From contig NZ_JARBUT010000015.1 in the NCBI RefSeq assembly GCF_028882275.1, positions 96,184-160,183 on the forward strand: 64,000 nucleotides of DNA, in the 5' to 3' direction. A model generated the notes under the pieces. That model saw nothing but the letters and a program-made list of their open reading frames with translations. It did not search any database and was not told the DNA's origin. The translations under genes were made by a program, and so were the position numbers. Below, piece by piece: positions 56,232-64,000 of this stretch (position 1 is its first letter; the number at the start of each line of letters is the position of its first letter). The stretch comes from Nocardiopsis sp. N85. GTDB taxonomy: Bacteria; Actinomycetota; Actinomycetes; Streptosporangiales; Streptosporangiaceae.

Positions 56232-57239
56232 ATGTCCCTGCTCGCCGCCGAGCACCCCTTGAGCACGATCCACGACGCGCTGCTCCTGGACCTGGACGGG
56301 GTCGTCTACATCGGCCCGCACGCCGTGCCCGCCGCCCCCGAGGCGATCGACAAGGCCCGCGCCGCGGGCGCACGGGTGGCGTTCGTGACCAACAACGCCG
56401 GACGCACCCCCGCCCGGATCGCCGAACACCTCACCCACCTGGGCGTCGACGCCACCCCGCAGGACGTGGTGACCTCCGCCGAGGCCGCCGCCCGCCTCAT
56501 CTCCCAACGCCACCCCGCCGGCTCCGAGGTCCTCGTGGTCGGTGACACCGGTCTGCGCCAAGCGGTGCGCCGCATGGGCCTGAAGCCGGTCACCGTGGCC
56601 ACCGACTCCGTGGTCGCCGTGGTGCAGGGCTACTCGCGCAACATGACCCGCGACCTGCTCGACCAGGGCACCCTGGCAGTGGCGCGCGGCGCCTTCTACG
56701 TCGCCGCCAACGCCGACGCCACCGCCCCCACCGAATGGGGCACCACCCCGGCCAACGGCTCCTTCGTCCGTGTGATCGCACACGCCACCGGCGTCGAACC
56801 GGTCATCGCCGGCAAACCCATGCGCCCCCTGCACGAGGAGGGCATACGCCGAACCGGGGCCCGCCACCCGCTCATCGTCGGCGACCGGTTGGACACCGAC
56901 ATCGAGGGCGCCATCGTGCACGGCGCGGCCGGCCTGCTCGTGCTCTCGGGGGTGACCACCCCGCTGGACCTGCTCGCGGCCCCCGAGCACCAACGCCCCG
57001 ACTACCTCTCCTGGGACGTGTCGGGCATGAACCACACCCACCCGGCCGTCGACCTCCTCGACAACGGGGCCCGCTGCGGCGGATGGACCGTCACCCTGAT
57101 CGACGGCGCCCCCGCCCTGACCGGTTCCGGCGACCGCTTGGACGGCCTGCGCGCACTGTGCGCCGCCGTGTGGGCAGCCCCGACGACGGACCCGACCGGC
57201 CCGGCCGCACGCGCCGCCCTGAACCGCCTGGGCTGGTGA
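56232..57239 (+). CDS. HAD-IIA family sugar/nucleotide phosphatase
   Basis: The 335-residue hydrolase has the HAD nucleophile motif LLLDLDGVVYIGP (D20 and D22), FVTNNAGRTP with the Thr/Asn motif II, the conserved C2-type cap with ANADATAPTEWG, the Lys in AGKPMRP and the acidic motif LIVGDRLDTDIEGA. Members of this group (NagD, phosphoglycolate or glycerol-phosphate phosphatase) dephosphorylate small metabolites. A HAD gene holds the same place near tlyA in mycobacteria. The ribosome binding site is weak. Confidence 0.92.
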   Translation: MSLLAAEHPLSTIHDALLLDLDGVVYIGPHAVPAAPEAIDKARAAGARVAFVTNNAGRTPARIAEHLTHLGVDATPQDVVTSAEAAARLISQRHPAGSEVLVVGDTGLRQAVRRMGLKPVTVATDSVVAVVQGYSRNMTRDLLDQGTLAVARGAFYVAANADATAPTEWGTTPANGSFVRVIAHATGVEPVIAGKPMRPLHEEGIRRTGARHPLIVGDRLDTDIEGAIVHGAAGLLVLSGVTTPLDLLAAPEHQRPDYLSWDVSGMNHTHPAVDLLDNGARCGGWTVTLIDGAPALTGSGDRLDGLRALCAAVWAAPTTDPTGPAARAALNRLGW

Positions 57240-57946
57240 CCCCACCGGCAGCGACATCCACCCCGGCCGGAACGCCTCCCCGTGCGGGGACGATCCACGC
57301 CCCCGGTCACCCATCCGGCCCACGCCCGGCCCGGTGCCACCCCCGGCCCTCGATGGCGGCGACGGACAACGGCCCTCCCGTTTCCGACCGGGCGCACCCT
57401 CCCCCGGAGCCCGCATCCCCACCCGACCCACGTCCGACACCCCACCGGCCCCGGACCGACCTCCGACCTCCCCGGGCGCCGATCGGCGCGGAGCACCCCG
57501 CCCACATGGGTCCTCCCCCGACGGCCGCGCCCCCGCCCGACCCGCGCCCGACACCCCACCGGACCCGGGCGTGAGGGGCACCGACGAACAAGGGCGAACG
57601 CCGTGGGAGCGGCCTTCCGCGGGAGGACGGTCCCGCGACGACGGGGGCGTGCCACACGGCTCCCGTCCTTCCCCCAGACCGCGCGACGGCGCGTGCGAAG
57701 GTCGGAAACGCGGCGCACCGGGCCCGAGCCACCTCCCACGCCACGAGCACGACCCCCGTGCGCCGGCGGCCACCGGACCCGCCACCGGACTCCGAAGAGG
57801 GGCCCGGCGCCGGGAACGCACGCACGACACCACCGTGACGACGGCGCGGACGGCACGGCGCACACCCCGCACCACGCAGGAACGCCGGGACCGGACGGCC
57901 GCGACCACCGCGGGGGACCGCGACCTCGACAGCCGGCTCCACCGGT
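57240..57946. other. 700-base stretch without a clear gene
   Basis: This gap between the HAD gene and the convergent SSB gene is extremely GC-rich. Its frames give Pro/Arg/Gly-rich translations in all directions. Two imperfect copies of a 27-base unit containing CCGACACCCCACCGG lie about 120 bases apart (57421 and 57538 regions). No gene or RNA is recognised. Confidence 0.5.
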
Positions 57947-58504
57947 TCACCGCCCATCCCTCTCACCGAAGGAGACCGCGAAAGGCACCGCCGAGGCGAC
58001 CGGCCCGCCATCACCGAGGGCCGCGACGGACTCCCCCACCGGGTCATGACGGCGCACCAGCTCCACCGCACCGGCCTCCACCTCATAGGTGATGCGGACA
58101 CCCGACCGCCCCTGCCAGGCCCGACGGCGCAACCCGCCCATCACCCGAACGACATCACCCGATCGCCACTCCCGGACCTCCGTGTGCAACCCGGGGTCGA
58201 AGCTGACGCAGTAGATCGAATCGGAGCGCCGTCCCGGAAAACCATCCACGGGAGACCTGCTCACACAGATCCGCCACGAGGCCAGCCAATCCCCGCTCGG
58301 TATCTCCCGGAACACCGCCTCGGAGGTGATCCGCCCCACCAGCAGCACCTCGTTGAAGTGCTCCTCGTCCTCGACCCCCCGCCGAAGGGACGTCGCCTCC
58401 CCCGGACCGACGTCCCCCACCGCCGGGGACCCCCGCCCCGCCCCACCGGAACCGGGCTGCCGGGCCGTGACCCCCACCGCGATCCGCGCACCGTCCTGCT
58501 GCAT
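57947..58504 (-). CDS. ssb: Additional single-stranded DNA-binding protein
   Basis: The 185-residue protein has an OB-fold of the SSB type from about residue 48: FNEVLLVGRITSEAVFREI, GDWLASWRICVSR, VSFDPGLHTEVREWRSGDVVRVMG and VEAGAVELVRR. The 47-residue N-terminal part is Gly/Ala-rich, and the acidic C-terminal tip typical of the main SSB is absent, so this is probably a paralogue. Paralogues serve competence or recombination in some actinobacteria. ATG 58504 has GGAGG four bases upstream, a strong site. Confidence 0.82.
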   Translation of the reverse strand: MQQDGARIAVGVTARQPGSGGAGRGSPAVGDVGPGEATSLRRGVEDEEHFNEVLLVGRITSEAVFREIPSGDWLASWRICVSRSPVDGFPGRRSDSIYCVSFDPGLHTEVREWRSGDVVRVMGGLRRRAWQGRSGVRITYEVEAGAVELVRRHDPVGESVAALGDGGPVASAVPFAVSFGERDGR

Positions 58505-58792
58505 GTGTCCTCCAAAGCCCTGAGGCGTCGAACATGAGGGGAAGAGCGACACGACGCGTGGCGTGTACGCGGCACCGAGGGACCGCGATGGCCGAAGACG
58601 CGCGCTCTCGATACTCAGGATCACCGCCCACCGGCCCCGGCGAAAGAGGCGGATCGCGCCTGTGGAAAACCACCTCGGCCGGACGCCGCCCGATGATCCC
58701 CGCCCCGACACGGGCGATCACCGCCCGCGTGTCCTAGAGTCGGATTCGGATCCGGTTCCTCCCGGACCCCACGACGACCAGAGGGAACAGGG

Positions 58793-59806
58793 GTGCCTAC
58801 CGTGCACGACGACGTGGACGTGAGCCGCCTGCCCGAGGGGATCACCCCCCTGGGCAACGACATCTTCGCCATCGACACGATGCTCGCCGGTTATCCCGGA
58901 ATCGTGTCCAGCTACCTCATCCGCACCGAACGCCCCTGCATCGTCGAGGTCGGCACCGCCGGTTCGGCGCGGATCCTGCACGACGCCGTCGTCGCCCTGG
59001 GCCTGGCCCCGGCCGACCTGGCCACCATCGTCGTCACCCACATCCACCTCGACCACGCCGGGGGCACCGGTGACATGGCCGCCCTCTTCCCCAACGCCGA
59101 GATCGTCGTGCACGAACGCGGCGCCCGACACCTGGCCGACCCCGGTCGGCTCATGCGCAGCGCCGCCATGGTCTGGGGCGACCGCCTCGATACCCTCTTC
59201 GGTCGCATGAGCCCCACCGAGGCCCGACGCATCCGCTCCGTGTCCGAGACCGGCGAGATCGACCTGGGCGGCGGCCGTCAACTCGTCACCCACTACGCCC
59301 CCGGCCACGCCAAACACCACATGGGCCTGGTCGACACCCTCACCGGCGACCTGTACGTGGGCGACGCCCTGGGCGTGTACAACCCGCTCACCGGCGACGT
59401 CCGACCCGCCACGCCCCCGCCGGACTTCGACCTGGAGGCCTGCCTGCGCACCCTGCGCCTGTTCGGCGACATCAACGCGCAGCGTCTGATGTTCTCCCAC
59501 TTCGGAGCGGTCGACACGGTCTCCGAGACCATCGACCGGGCCGAGGCCGAACTGCGCCTGTGGGTGGACACGGTGCGCGAATCACACGGTTCCGTCGGCG
59601 ACCTCGACCACGCCATCGCCATGGTCCGCGACAAGGTGATCACCCGCTACCGCCCGCTGCCCCCGGACGCCTCACCCGAGGCCGCCGCCGTCCTGGACAC
59701 CCTGAGCGGCGCCGAGGCCAACGTGTCCGGCATCGTGCACTGGCTCGACCGCCTGGAACGGGAACGCGCCGAGGCCGAGCGCGGGGAACGCGAAGACCGG
59801 GCCTGA
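58793..59806 (+). CDS. Metallo-beta-lactamase-fold hydrolase
   Basis: The 337-residue protein has the metal motif THIHLDHAGG (H83, H85, D87, H88), an ALFPNAEIVVHERGARHL segment, YAPGHAKHHMGLVD with the third metal His, YVGDALGVY with the bridging Asp, and a C-terminal helical region with LMFSHFGAVD. It resembles glyoxalase-II/ribonuclease-type small-molecule hydrolases. Substrate unknown. GTG 58793 was taken; GTG 58802 is equally possible. It is divergent from the SSB paralogue. Confidence 0.9.
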   Translation: MPTVHDDVDVSRLPEGITPLGNDIFAIDTMLAGYPGIVSSYLIRTERPCIVEVGTAGSARILHDAVVALGLAPADLATIVVTHIHLDHAGGTGDMAALFPNAEIVVHERGARHLADPGRLMRSAAMVWGDRLDTLFGRMSPTEARRIRSVSETGEIDLGGGRQLVTHYAPGHAKHHMGLVDTLTGDLYVGDALGVYNPLTGDVRPATPPPDFDLEACLRTLRLFGDINAQRLMFSHFGAVDTVSETIDRAEAELRLWVDTVRESHGSVGDLDHAIAMVRDKVITRYRPLPPDASPEAAAVLDTLSGAEANVSGIVHWLDRLERERAEAERGEREDRA

Positions 59807-60010
59807 ACCGGGACCCGGGCGGGGGCGTCACCCGACCACCGGTCGGATCCGGGCGACGCTCCCTGCCCGGGGGCGCACCGGCAGCGGGACGCGCGCCGAC
59901 GGAAGGACCACGGTTCGCCGAACGGCGACCGGCCGCGGACCTCACGGCGACCGCTCCCACCGCGGCCCCCGCCCCCGGAAAACCGCGTGCGGGAGGCGAC
60001 ACGGCTCACC

Positions 60011-60016
60011 TAGGCT
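60011..60016 (+). promoter_or_regulatory. -10 hexamer for a leaderless GNAT message
   Basis: TAGGCT ends seven bases before ATG 60024 and no ribosome binding site intervenes, so the transcript should begin at the start codon. The -35 (TGCGGG near 59988) is weak. Confidence 0.5.
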
Positions 60017-60023
60017 CGCCGCC

Positions 60024-60968
60024 ATGACATTCGAGATCCGGCCGCTGGCCGTGGAGGACATCCCCACGGTCCTCCCCCTGGCCCGTGCCTGTCACCCCTA
60101 CCGGGTCCTCACCGAAGAGGCCGTGCGCTGGCGGATGACCAACGAGTCGGACCACGTGAAGGACCGGCCGTTCATCGCGGCGGACCCCCGGGGGAACGCG
60201 GTCGGCTTCCTCCGCTCCCTGCTCTCCGCACCCGAGGGGACCACACCGCGGGGCCTGACCTTCGTCGTCTCCATCGCCGAACCGTACCGAGGCACCGACC
60301 TGGCGGATCACCTGATCACCGCCTCCGAGGCGTCCCTGGTGGAACAGGGCGCCCGGGTCCTGCGCACCGAGGTCGCCGACGAGCCCGTCCAGGCCGGGAG
60401 CGCACCGCTCCGCGAGGTCGTACGGGAGCACGGCTACACGGAAGAGGGCACCCACCACATCCTGGGCCTGGACCTGTCCCTGCTGCCGCCGGCCCCCGAA
60501 CCCCCCGCAGGCGTCGAACTACGGACCTTCCGCGACTACGCCGACGCTCCCCGGCAGGTCTACGAACTCGACCGGCTCACCAGCGCCGACGAACCCGGCC
60601 CGGCCCACGAGGAGGGGTTCATGTCCTTCGAGGAATGGCTCCAGGGCCCGTGGAGCCATCCCCTGAGCGACCTGGACCTGAGCCTGGTCTTCCTGCACGA
60701 GGGCACCCCGGCCGGGATCACCTGTTACGGATCCGACCGCCGCACCCGCCTGGAGTCGTCGATGACGGGGACCCTGCGGAAGTACCGGGGACTCGGCCTG
60801 GCCGGATACGCCAAACACGTCGCCCTCCTGCGCGCACGCGAACGCGGCATCACCCACGCCTCCACCGGCAATCACGAGGCCAACGCACCGATGCTGGCCA
60901 TCAACCGCCGGCTCGGCTACACCCTTCTCGGCGAGGAGACCGACTACATCAAGCGGCTCGACGGCTGA
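60024..60968 (+). CDS. Tandem GNAT acetyltransferase, probably leaderless
   Basis: The 314-residue protein holds two GNAT domains. The first (residues 1-150) has the strand VGFLRSLLSAP and a degenerate cofactor loop (EPYRGTDLADHLI). The second (about 160-314) has TLRKYRGLGLAGYAKHV, the R-x-x-G-x-G/A acetyl-CoA loop, and STGNHEANAPMLAINRRLGY, the typical N-x-x-M-x-x-x-N-x-x-L-G-Y ending. Only the C-terminal domain looks fully active. Related tandem proteins include mycothiol synthase-like enzymes, but residues for that role are not evident. Its stop is 26 bases from the convergent NUDIX stop. Confidence 0.88.
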   Translation: MTFEIRPLAVEDIPTVLPLARACHPYRVLTEEAVRWRMTNESDHVKDRPFIAADPRGNAVGFLRSLLSAPEGTTPRGLTFVVSIAEPYRGTDLADHLITASEASLVEQGARVLRTEVADEPVQAGSAPLREVVREHGYTEEGTHHILGLDLSLLPPAPEPPAGVELRTFRDYADAPRQVYELDRLTSADEPGPAHEEGFMSFEEWLQGPWSHPLSDLDLSLVFLHEGTPAGITCYGSDRRTRLESSMTGTLRKYRGLGLAGYAKHVALLRARERGITHASTGNHEANAPMLAINRRLGYTLLGEETDYIKRLDG

Positions 60969-60993
60969 CACGTCCGCCTCGGAGAACGCCCCA

Positions 60994-61443
60994 TCAGACG
61001 GGCCGCGCCCCCGGCAGACCCAGGACCAGCAACAGGTGGGCATAGAGCCCGTCCGCCCAGGAGAGCTCCTCATCGGACGGCAGAACGTCGAACTCCCGGA
61101 CCTCCACCGTCTCGAACTCCCCGGTGAGCGGTGCCAGGTCGACGACCTGCGCGTGCGTGACGACGGTGACGTGACCGGCCGAGAGAACGTAGTACCCGGC
61201 CACTCGGACCTCACCGAGGGTCGCCCCGGCCTCCTCCGCGGCCTCACGGCGCGCCGTGTCCAGGACGCTCTCACCCTCCTCGGCGTGCCCACCGGGGAAC
61301 TCCCAGGCGCGATGGCGGTTGCGGACCAGCAGCGGCCGGTCCCCCCGGTAGGTCAGACACACCACGGAATGGTGGACCTCGGGAAGGACCCCCAGACGCA
61401 CGACGGCACCGCCGAGCGGTTCGGATCCGCCCGACGGTGCCAT
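60994..61443 (-). CDS. NUDIX hydrolase
   Basis: The 149-residue enzyme has a complete Nudix box at 52-74 (GHAEEGESVLDTARREAAEE and on), matching G-x5-E-x7-REUxEExGU. The segment NRHRAWEFPGG is typical of MutT-like enzymes that hydrolyse nucleoside diphosphate derivatives. Substrate cannot be read from sequence. The ATG at 61443 follows no strong ribosome binding site. The preceding gene (TPR protein) ends 24 bases upstream on the same strand, so the two are probably one transcript. Confidence 0.93.
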   Translation of the reverse strand: MAPSGGSEPLGGAVVRLGVLPEVHHSVVCLTYRGDRPLLVRNRHRAWEFPGGHAEEGESVLDTARREAAEEAGATLGEVRVAGYYVLSAGHVTVVTHAQVVDLAPLTGEFETVEVREFDVLPSDEELSWADGLYAHLLLVLGLPGARPV

Positions 61444-61466
61444 GGGTTCACGCCCTCGTGCCGAGG

Positions 61467-63458
61467 TCAGTCACGCTCCCGGACGTCACGGTCATCGGGA
61501 CGACCGTCGGGCTCCCCGCTCGCCTCGGTCTCGGCGACGCCGTCCTCGGTACCGGCACCGGACACCGTCCCGGACTCTCGCTCGGGCTCGGGCTCGGGCT
61601 CGGTCACCGACGCATCGTCGGGTCCGGGCTCGTCGGAAGCCTCGACGGCCTCCTCGTCCTCGGTGTCCACGACGTCCTCGTCGTCATCACCTTGAACGTC
61701 GTCACGAACATGACGGTGGTCGCGGTCGTGGTCACGACCTAGCTCGACCGTGGGAGCGGACGGCGTCTCTTCCGGCTCCTCGAAGTCCTGCTCCTCGGCG
61801 TCGGTCCAGACGATGCCGTCCTCCAGGTCGACATCGACCAGCTCGACGCCCTCCAGGGTCGCCAGACGCTCATCGGCGTCGGTCACCCCGTCGGTGTCGA
61901 CGGCGGCCGCTCGGGAGAAGTACTCGCGAGCGTCCTCCTCACGGCCGAGTTCCTCCAGGACATCGGCGTAGGCGTAGAACAGACGCGCGATCCACGGCCG
62001 GGCCCGACGTTCCTTCAGCTCCGGGACCTGCAACTCGGCGAGCGCGCCCTTGGGGTCGCCCATGTCCCGCCGCGCCCCGGAGGCGACGATGCGCAACTCG
62101 ATCCGCTCCTCGGCGTCGAGCGCCTCGGCCGCCGGGTCCCCGGTGATCTCCAAGGCCCGCTCGGGGCGGCCCAGTCCGCGTTCACAGTCGGCCATGACCG
62201 CGAGGAAGTTGTCGCGCCCGCTCATCCGCCGTGCGGCGCGCAGGTCCGACAGGGCCTCCTGCCACTTGCCCACCGTGTAGGCGGCGACACCGGAGGCCTC
62301 ACGGACACTCGGGAGACGGGACGCCTTGCGGCGGGCGTAGGAGGCGTGCACGTAGGCCCGCTCCGGGTCCTCGTCCATGAGCAGACCCGCGGCGACGATG
62401 TGCTTGCCGACCAGTTCGGCCAGAGACTTGGGCAGAGAGTTGAGGTCGCGCCTGGTGTCGGCGTCCAACTGGTCGTAGGTCGCCTCTTCGGGAAGCTGGG
62501 GAGCGATGTCCGCGGGATCGCGGTCCTCACGGGGAGGACGACGGTCATCGCGGTAACCGCCCCGGTCGTTGCGGAAGCCGCCCCCACGATGGTCGTCCCG
62601 GCGATCACGGTCGCCCCGGTATCCACCACCGCGACGGTCGTCCCGGCCCTGGTACCCACCGCGGTCATCGCGCGGACCACTACGGTCACGGTCCCCACGG
62701 AACCCACCACGATCGTCACGCGGACCACTACGGTCGTCCCGACGGTCGTTGCGGAACCCACCACGGTCATCACGCGGACCACTACGGTCACGGTCCCCAC
62801 GGAACCCACCACGATCGTCACGCGGACCACTACGGTCGTCCCGACGGTCGTTGCGGAACCCACCACGGTCATCACGCGGACCACTACGGTCACGGTCCCC
62901 ACGGAACCCACCACGATCGTCACGCGGACCACTACGGTCGTCCCGACGGTCGTTGCGGAACCCACCACGGTCATCACGCGGACCACTACGGTCACGGTCC
63001 CCACGGAACCCACCACGATCGTCACGCGGACCACTACGGTCGTCCCGACGGTCACGGTCGCCACGGAAACCACCGCGATCACCGTCCTGAACCCGGTCGT
63101 TACGGTAGCCGCCACGGGCACCCTGGTAGCCGCCCCGGTCGTCCCGACGGTTACGGTCGCCACCGGAACCACCGCGATCACGGTCTTGGTTCCGGTCCCC
63201 GCGGTACCCACCGCGATCATCGCGGGAGCCGCCTCTGTCATCGCGACGGTCGCTGCGGTACCCACCACGGTTCCGGTCGTCACCACGGAAACCACCGTGC
63301 CGGTCATCCCGGCCTCGGTCGTCTCTAGGGCCCTCATAGCCGGAACGGGAGCGGGGCCCGTCACCGCGTCCCCGACCGTCAGAGGCACCGGAGCGGCCAC
63401 TGTTGTGCTCGTTTGCTCCGGAGTCCTCGCGGTCTCCCGATCGGCTGTCCTCAGTCAT
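61467..63458 (-). CDS. TPR protein with long RDD/RGG repeat region
   Basis: The 663-residue protein has about 320 N-terminal residues made of Arg, Asp, Gly with RGGFR/RDDRSGPRDDRG units; residues 135-263 are 34-residue perfect repeats. Residues 330-560 form helical TPR-like repeats (RAYVHASYARRKASRLPSVR, ALSDLRAARRMSGRDNFLA, EDAREYFSRAAAVD), and the C-terminus is acidic. RGG-type regions bind RNA and drive condensates. A TPR gene lies near the HAD-tlyA block in mycobacteria too, without this tail. ATG 63458 overlaps the stop of a 19-codon leader frame (ATGA). Confidence 0.88.
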   Translation of the reverse strand: MTEDSRSGDREDSGANEHNSGRSGASDGRGRGDGPRSRSGYEGPRDDRGRDDRHGGFRGDDRNRGGYRSDRRDDRGGSRDDRGGYRGDRNQDRDRGGSGGDRNRRDDRGGYQGARGGYRNDRVQDGDRGGFRGDRDRRDDRSGPRDDRGGFRGDRDRSGPRDDRGGFRNDRRDDRSGPRDDRGGFRGDRDRSGPRDDRGGFRNDRRDDRSGPRDDRGGFRGDRDRSGPRDDRGGFRNDRRDDRSGPRDDRGGFRGDRDRSGPRDDRGGYQGRDDRRGGGYRGDRDRRDDHRGGGFRNDRGGYRDDRRPPREDRDPADIAPQLPEEATYDQLDADTRRDLNSLPKSLAELVGKHIVAAGLLMDEDPERAYVHASYARRKASRLPSVREASGVAAYTVGKWQEALSDLRAARRMSGRDNFLAVMADCERGLGRPERALEITGDPAAEALDAEERIELRIVASGARRDMGDPKGALAELQVPELKERRARPWIARLFYAYADVLEELGREEDAREYFSRAAAVDTDGVTDADERLATLEGVELVDVDLEDGIVWTDAEEQDFEEPEETPSAPTVELGRDHDRDHRHVRDDVQGDDDEDVVDTEDEEAVEASDEPGPDDASVTEPEPEPERESGTVSGAGTEDGVAETEASGEPDGRPDDRDVRERD
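62671..63053. repeat. Perfect 102-bp tandem repeat, about 3.75 copies
   Basis: Copies begin at 62671, 62773, 62875 and 62977, and the first three are identical base for base; the last is cut short at 63053. Each encodes 34 residues of the RDD/RGG region. The unit itself contains two related half-units. Exact identity means recent expansion or strong homogenisation, so copy number is likely to vary between strains. Confidence 0.97.
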
Positions 63459-63514
63459 CCAACCCGTCCGTCAACACTCAAAAGCGCTGCCACTGAGCAG
63501 TAGCAGCGCGTCAT
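63455..63514 (-). CDS. 19-residue leader peptide frame overlapping the TPR gene
   Basis: ATG 63514 lies 11 bases from GGAGG and opens MTRCYCSVAALLSVDGRVG. Its TGA overlaps the TPR ATG in ATGA at 63455-63458, as for translationally coupled genes. The Cys-Tyr-Cys codons (TGC TAC TGC) fall inside a strong hairpin. A regulatory leader peptide is inferred; the alternative is a chance frame. Confidence 0.45.
   Translation of the reverse strand: MTRCYCSVAALLSVDGRVG
63480..63509 (-). terminator. Terminator-like hairpin inside the leader frame
   Basis: On the minus strand GCGCTGCTACTG and CAGTGGCAGCGC form a 12-bp stem (one G-U pair) with a two-base gap, followed directly by TTTT. It lies within the 19-codon frame, just before the TPR start, so it could act as an attenuator. 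Confidence 0.55.
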
Positions 63515-63852
63515 GGTAATCGTGTCCTCCAGCTTACGTCATGGAGTCGGTGGGGACCGCCAAAGTCCGAGTGCTCAAAGTCCCAGCCCGAGGCGAAATA
63601 GAGGCCTTGGCAAAGAGCACGAGCTACCCGGGCGGTCCGGGCGTGAAGACGAAGCCCGACCTGCGACGGGCCGCTTTCCCAGGTTCCGACCATAGCCGTG
63701 GAAGGTACGTTCCCGGGTTCTCGCTTTCCCTTTGGATCGGGCCATGGGCTGGGGCCCGGTGGTAGGGACGGGCGCGAACCCGCCCCCGACCACCACGACC
63801 CAGCCGAACACGAAAAAAAGCACCCCCCCACCCCACACCACCCCACACACAC
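63515..63852. other. Leader region between rRNA terminator and TPR gene
   Basis: No gene is recognised in these 338 bases. They should contain the promoter of the TPR-NUDIX transcript, but no clear -10/-35 pair is found. A GGGTTCGCGCCC segment near 63760-63780 looks tRNA-like at first sight but does not form a cloverleaf. Confidence 0.45.
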
Positions 63853-63884
63853 AAAAAAAGGGGGGCCGCCCACGGCGACCCCCC
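63853..63884 (-). terminator. rRNA operon terminator with T-run
   Basis: On the minus strand GGGGGGTCGCC and GGCGGCCCCCC pair over 11 bp around GTG and are followed by TTTTTTT (AAAAAAA at 63853-63859 on the plus strand). It stands about 80 bases past the 5S end. Two further T-runs (63926-63933 and 63957-63964) lie between. Confidence 0.85.
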
Positions 63885-63964
63885 CAACACACCAACCCCA
63901 CACACAGGGAAAGCCCCCCACCCCCAAAAAAAAGAGGACGGAAGGCTCTCAACCCGAAAAAAAA

Positions 63965-64000
63965 CCGTGGCGGCAACCTACTCTCCCACCCCACCACAGG
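63965..64000 (-). rRNA. rrf: 5S ribosomal RNA, 3' end only
   Basis: Read on the minus strand the end of the window gives CCTGTGGTGGGG, then GGAGAGTAGG and GCCGCCACGG. This is the conserved 3' portion of actinobacterial 5S rRNA, whose last bases pair with the missing 5' end. A run of eight T follows immediately. The rest of the rRNA operon lies beyond 64000. Confidence 0.85.

Noticed and set aside
54225..57950. 1241-residue minus-strand frame covering the hydrolase and upstream gap
   Set aside because: Only the last 492 residues form a protein (signal peptide, SVGK). The rest is Arg/Gly-rich read-through of GC-rich DNA opposite a real HAD gene.
62671..63053. The 102-bp repeats as a CRISPR or mobile element
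   Set aside because: Units are contiguous with no spacers and keep the reading frame of the TPR gene.
62346..63503. Thr/Val-rich repeat protein on the plus strand
   Set aside because: It is the antisense reading of the RDD/RGG repeats; the minus-strand frame has the TPR domain, a coupled start and homologue context.
63720..63790. tRNA gene suggested by a GGGTTCGCGCCC segment
   Set aside because: Flanking bases do not form acceptor, D and anticodon arms.

Overview
The window is high-GC DNA read as a chromosomal segment of an actinobacterium. RbpA, WhiA, the RapZ-YvcK-WhiA cluster, a TlyA-NadK-RecN-SteA-MctB block and codon use with G or C at nearly every third position all fit Actinomycetota. 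The form of RbpA and WhiA suggests a Nocardiopsis-like member of the Streptosporangiales, but that is an inference from remembered family members, not a computed placement.

Layout. (1) 1-8476, minus strand: a CRISPR effector locus resembling subtype III-D. It has a Cas10-like protein without an HD domain, a single Cas7-type RAMP, an enlarged Csx10-like protein, a double-RAMP protein and a probable Csx19-like gene cut by the window edge. The genes overlap by four bases at each junction. A Cas6-like gene lies about 1 kb upstream. No repeat-spacer array and no cas1 or cas2 are visible. (2) 8555-14513: DUF1697, an unrecognised 336-residue protein, an acetate-type SSS symporter with its DUF485 partner, a small Cys/His protein, and an ACT-GNAT acetyltransferase. 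(3) 14865-23028: a histidine-utilisation operon (hutH, hutU, M20 amidohydrolase, hutF, hutI) facing a divergent IclR regulator, with a candidate operator between them. (4) 23038-36251: a core-metabolism and DNA-repair run containing rbpA, secG, tpiA, pgk, gap, whiA, yvcK, rapZ and uvrC, then an MscS channel and a Tat-exported Rieske lipoprotein. A 33-codon zinc-ribbon gene is hidden at 24109-24210.

(5) 36380-41108: uvrA with a LexA-box promoter about 575 bases upstream, and a TerC-family gene behind a yybP-ykoY (manganese) riboswitch. (6) 41309-51584: a long minus-strand run in which most neighbouring genes overlap or nearly abut. It holds a GT4 glycosyltransferase, a MurJ-like flippase, a MraY/WecA-like membrane protein, MctB/SteB, SteA, recN, nadK, tlyA and a small protein, as in the mycobacterial tlyA-to-mctB block with three envelope genes added. 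(7) 51618-63458: a histone-tail-like protein, SCP2, DUF1015, a serine hydrolase, a HAD phosphatase, an extra SSB, a metallo-beta-lactamase-fold protein, a double GNAT, a NUDIX protein, and a TPR protein with a long RDD/RGG tail encoded by perfect 102-base tandem repeats. A tiny overlapping leader reading frame precedes the TPR gene. (8) 63853-64000: the 3' end of a 5S rRNA gene on the minus strand with its terminators, so an rRNA operon lies just outside the window.

The items most worth pursuing are the III-D-like CRISPR operon with its shared upstream 11-bp motif, the Cys-codon leader with an embedded terminator-like hairpin before the TPR gene, the LexA-controlled long uvrA leader, and several hidden or leaderless small genes.
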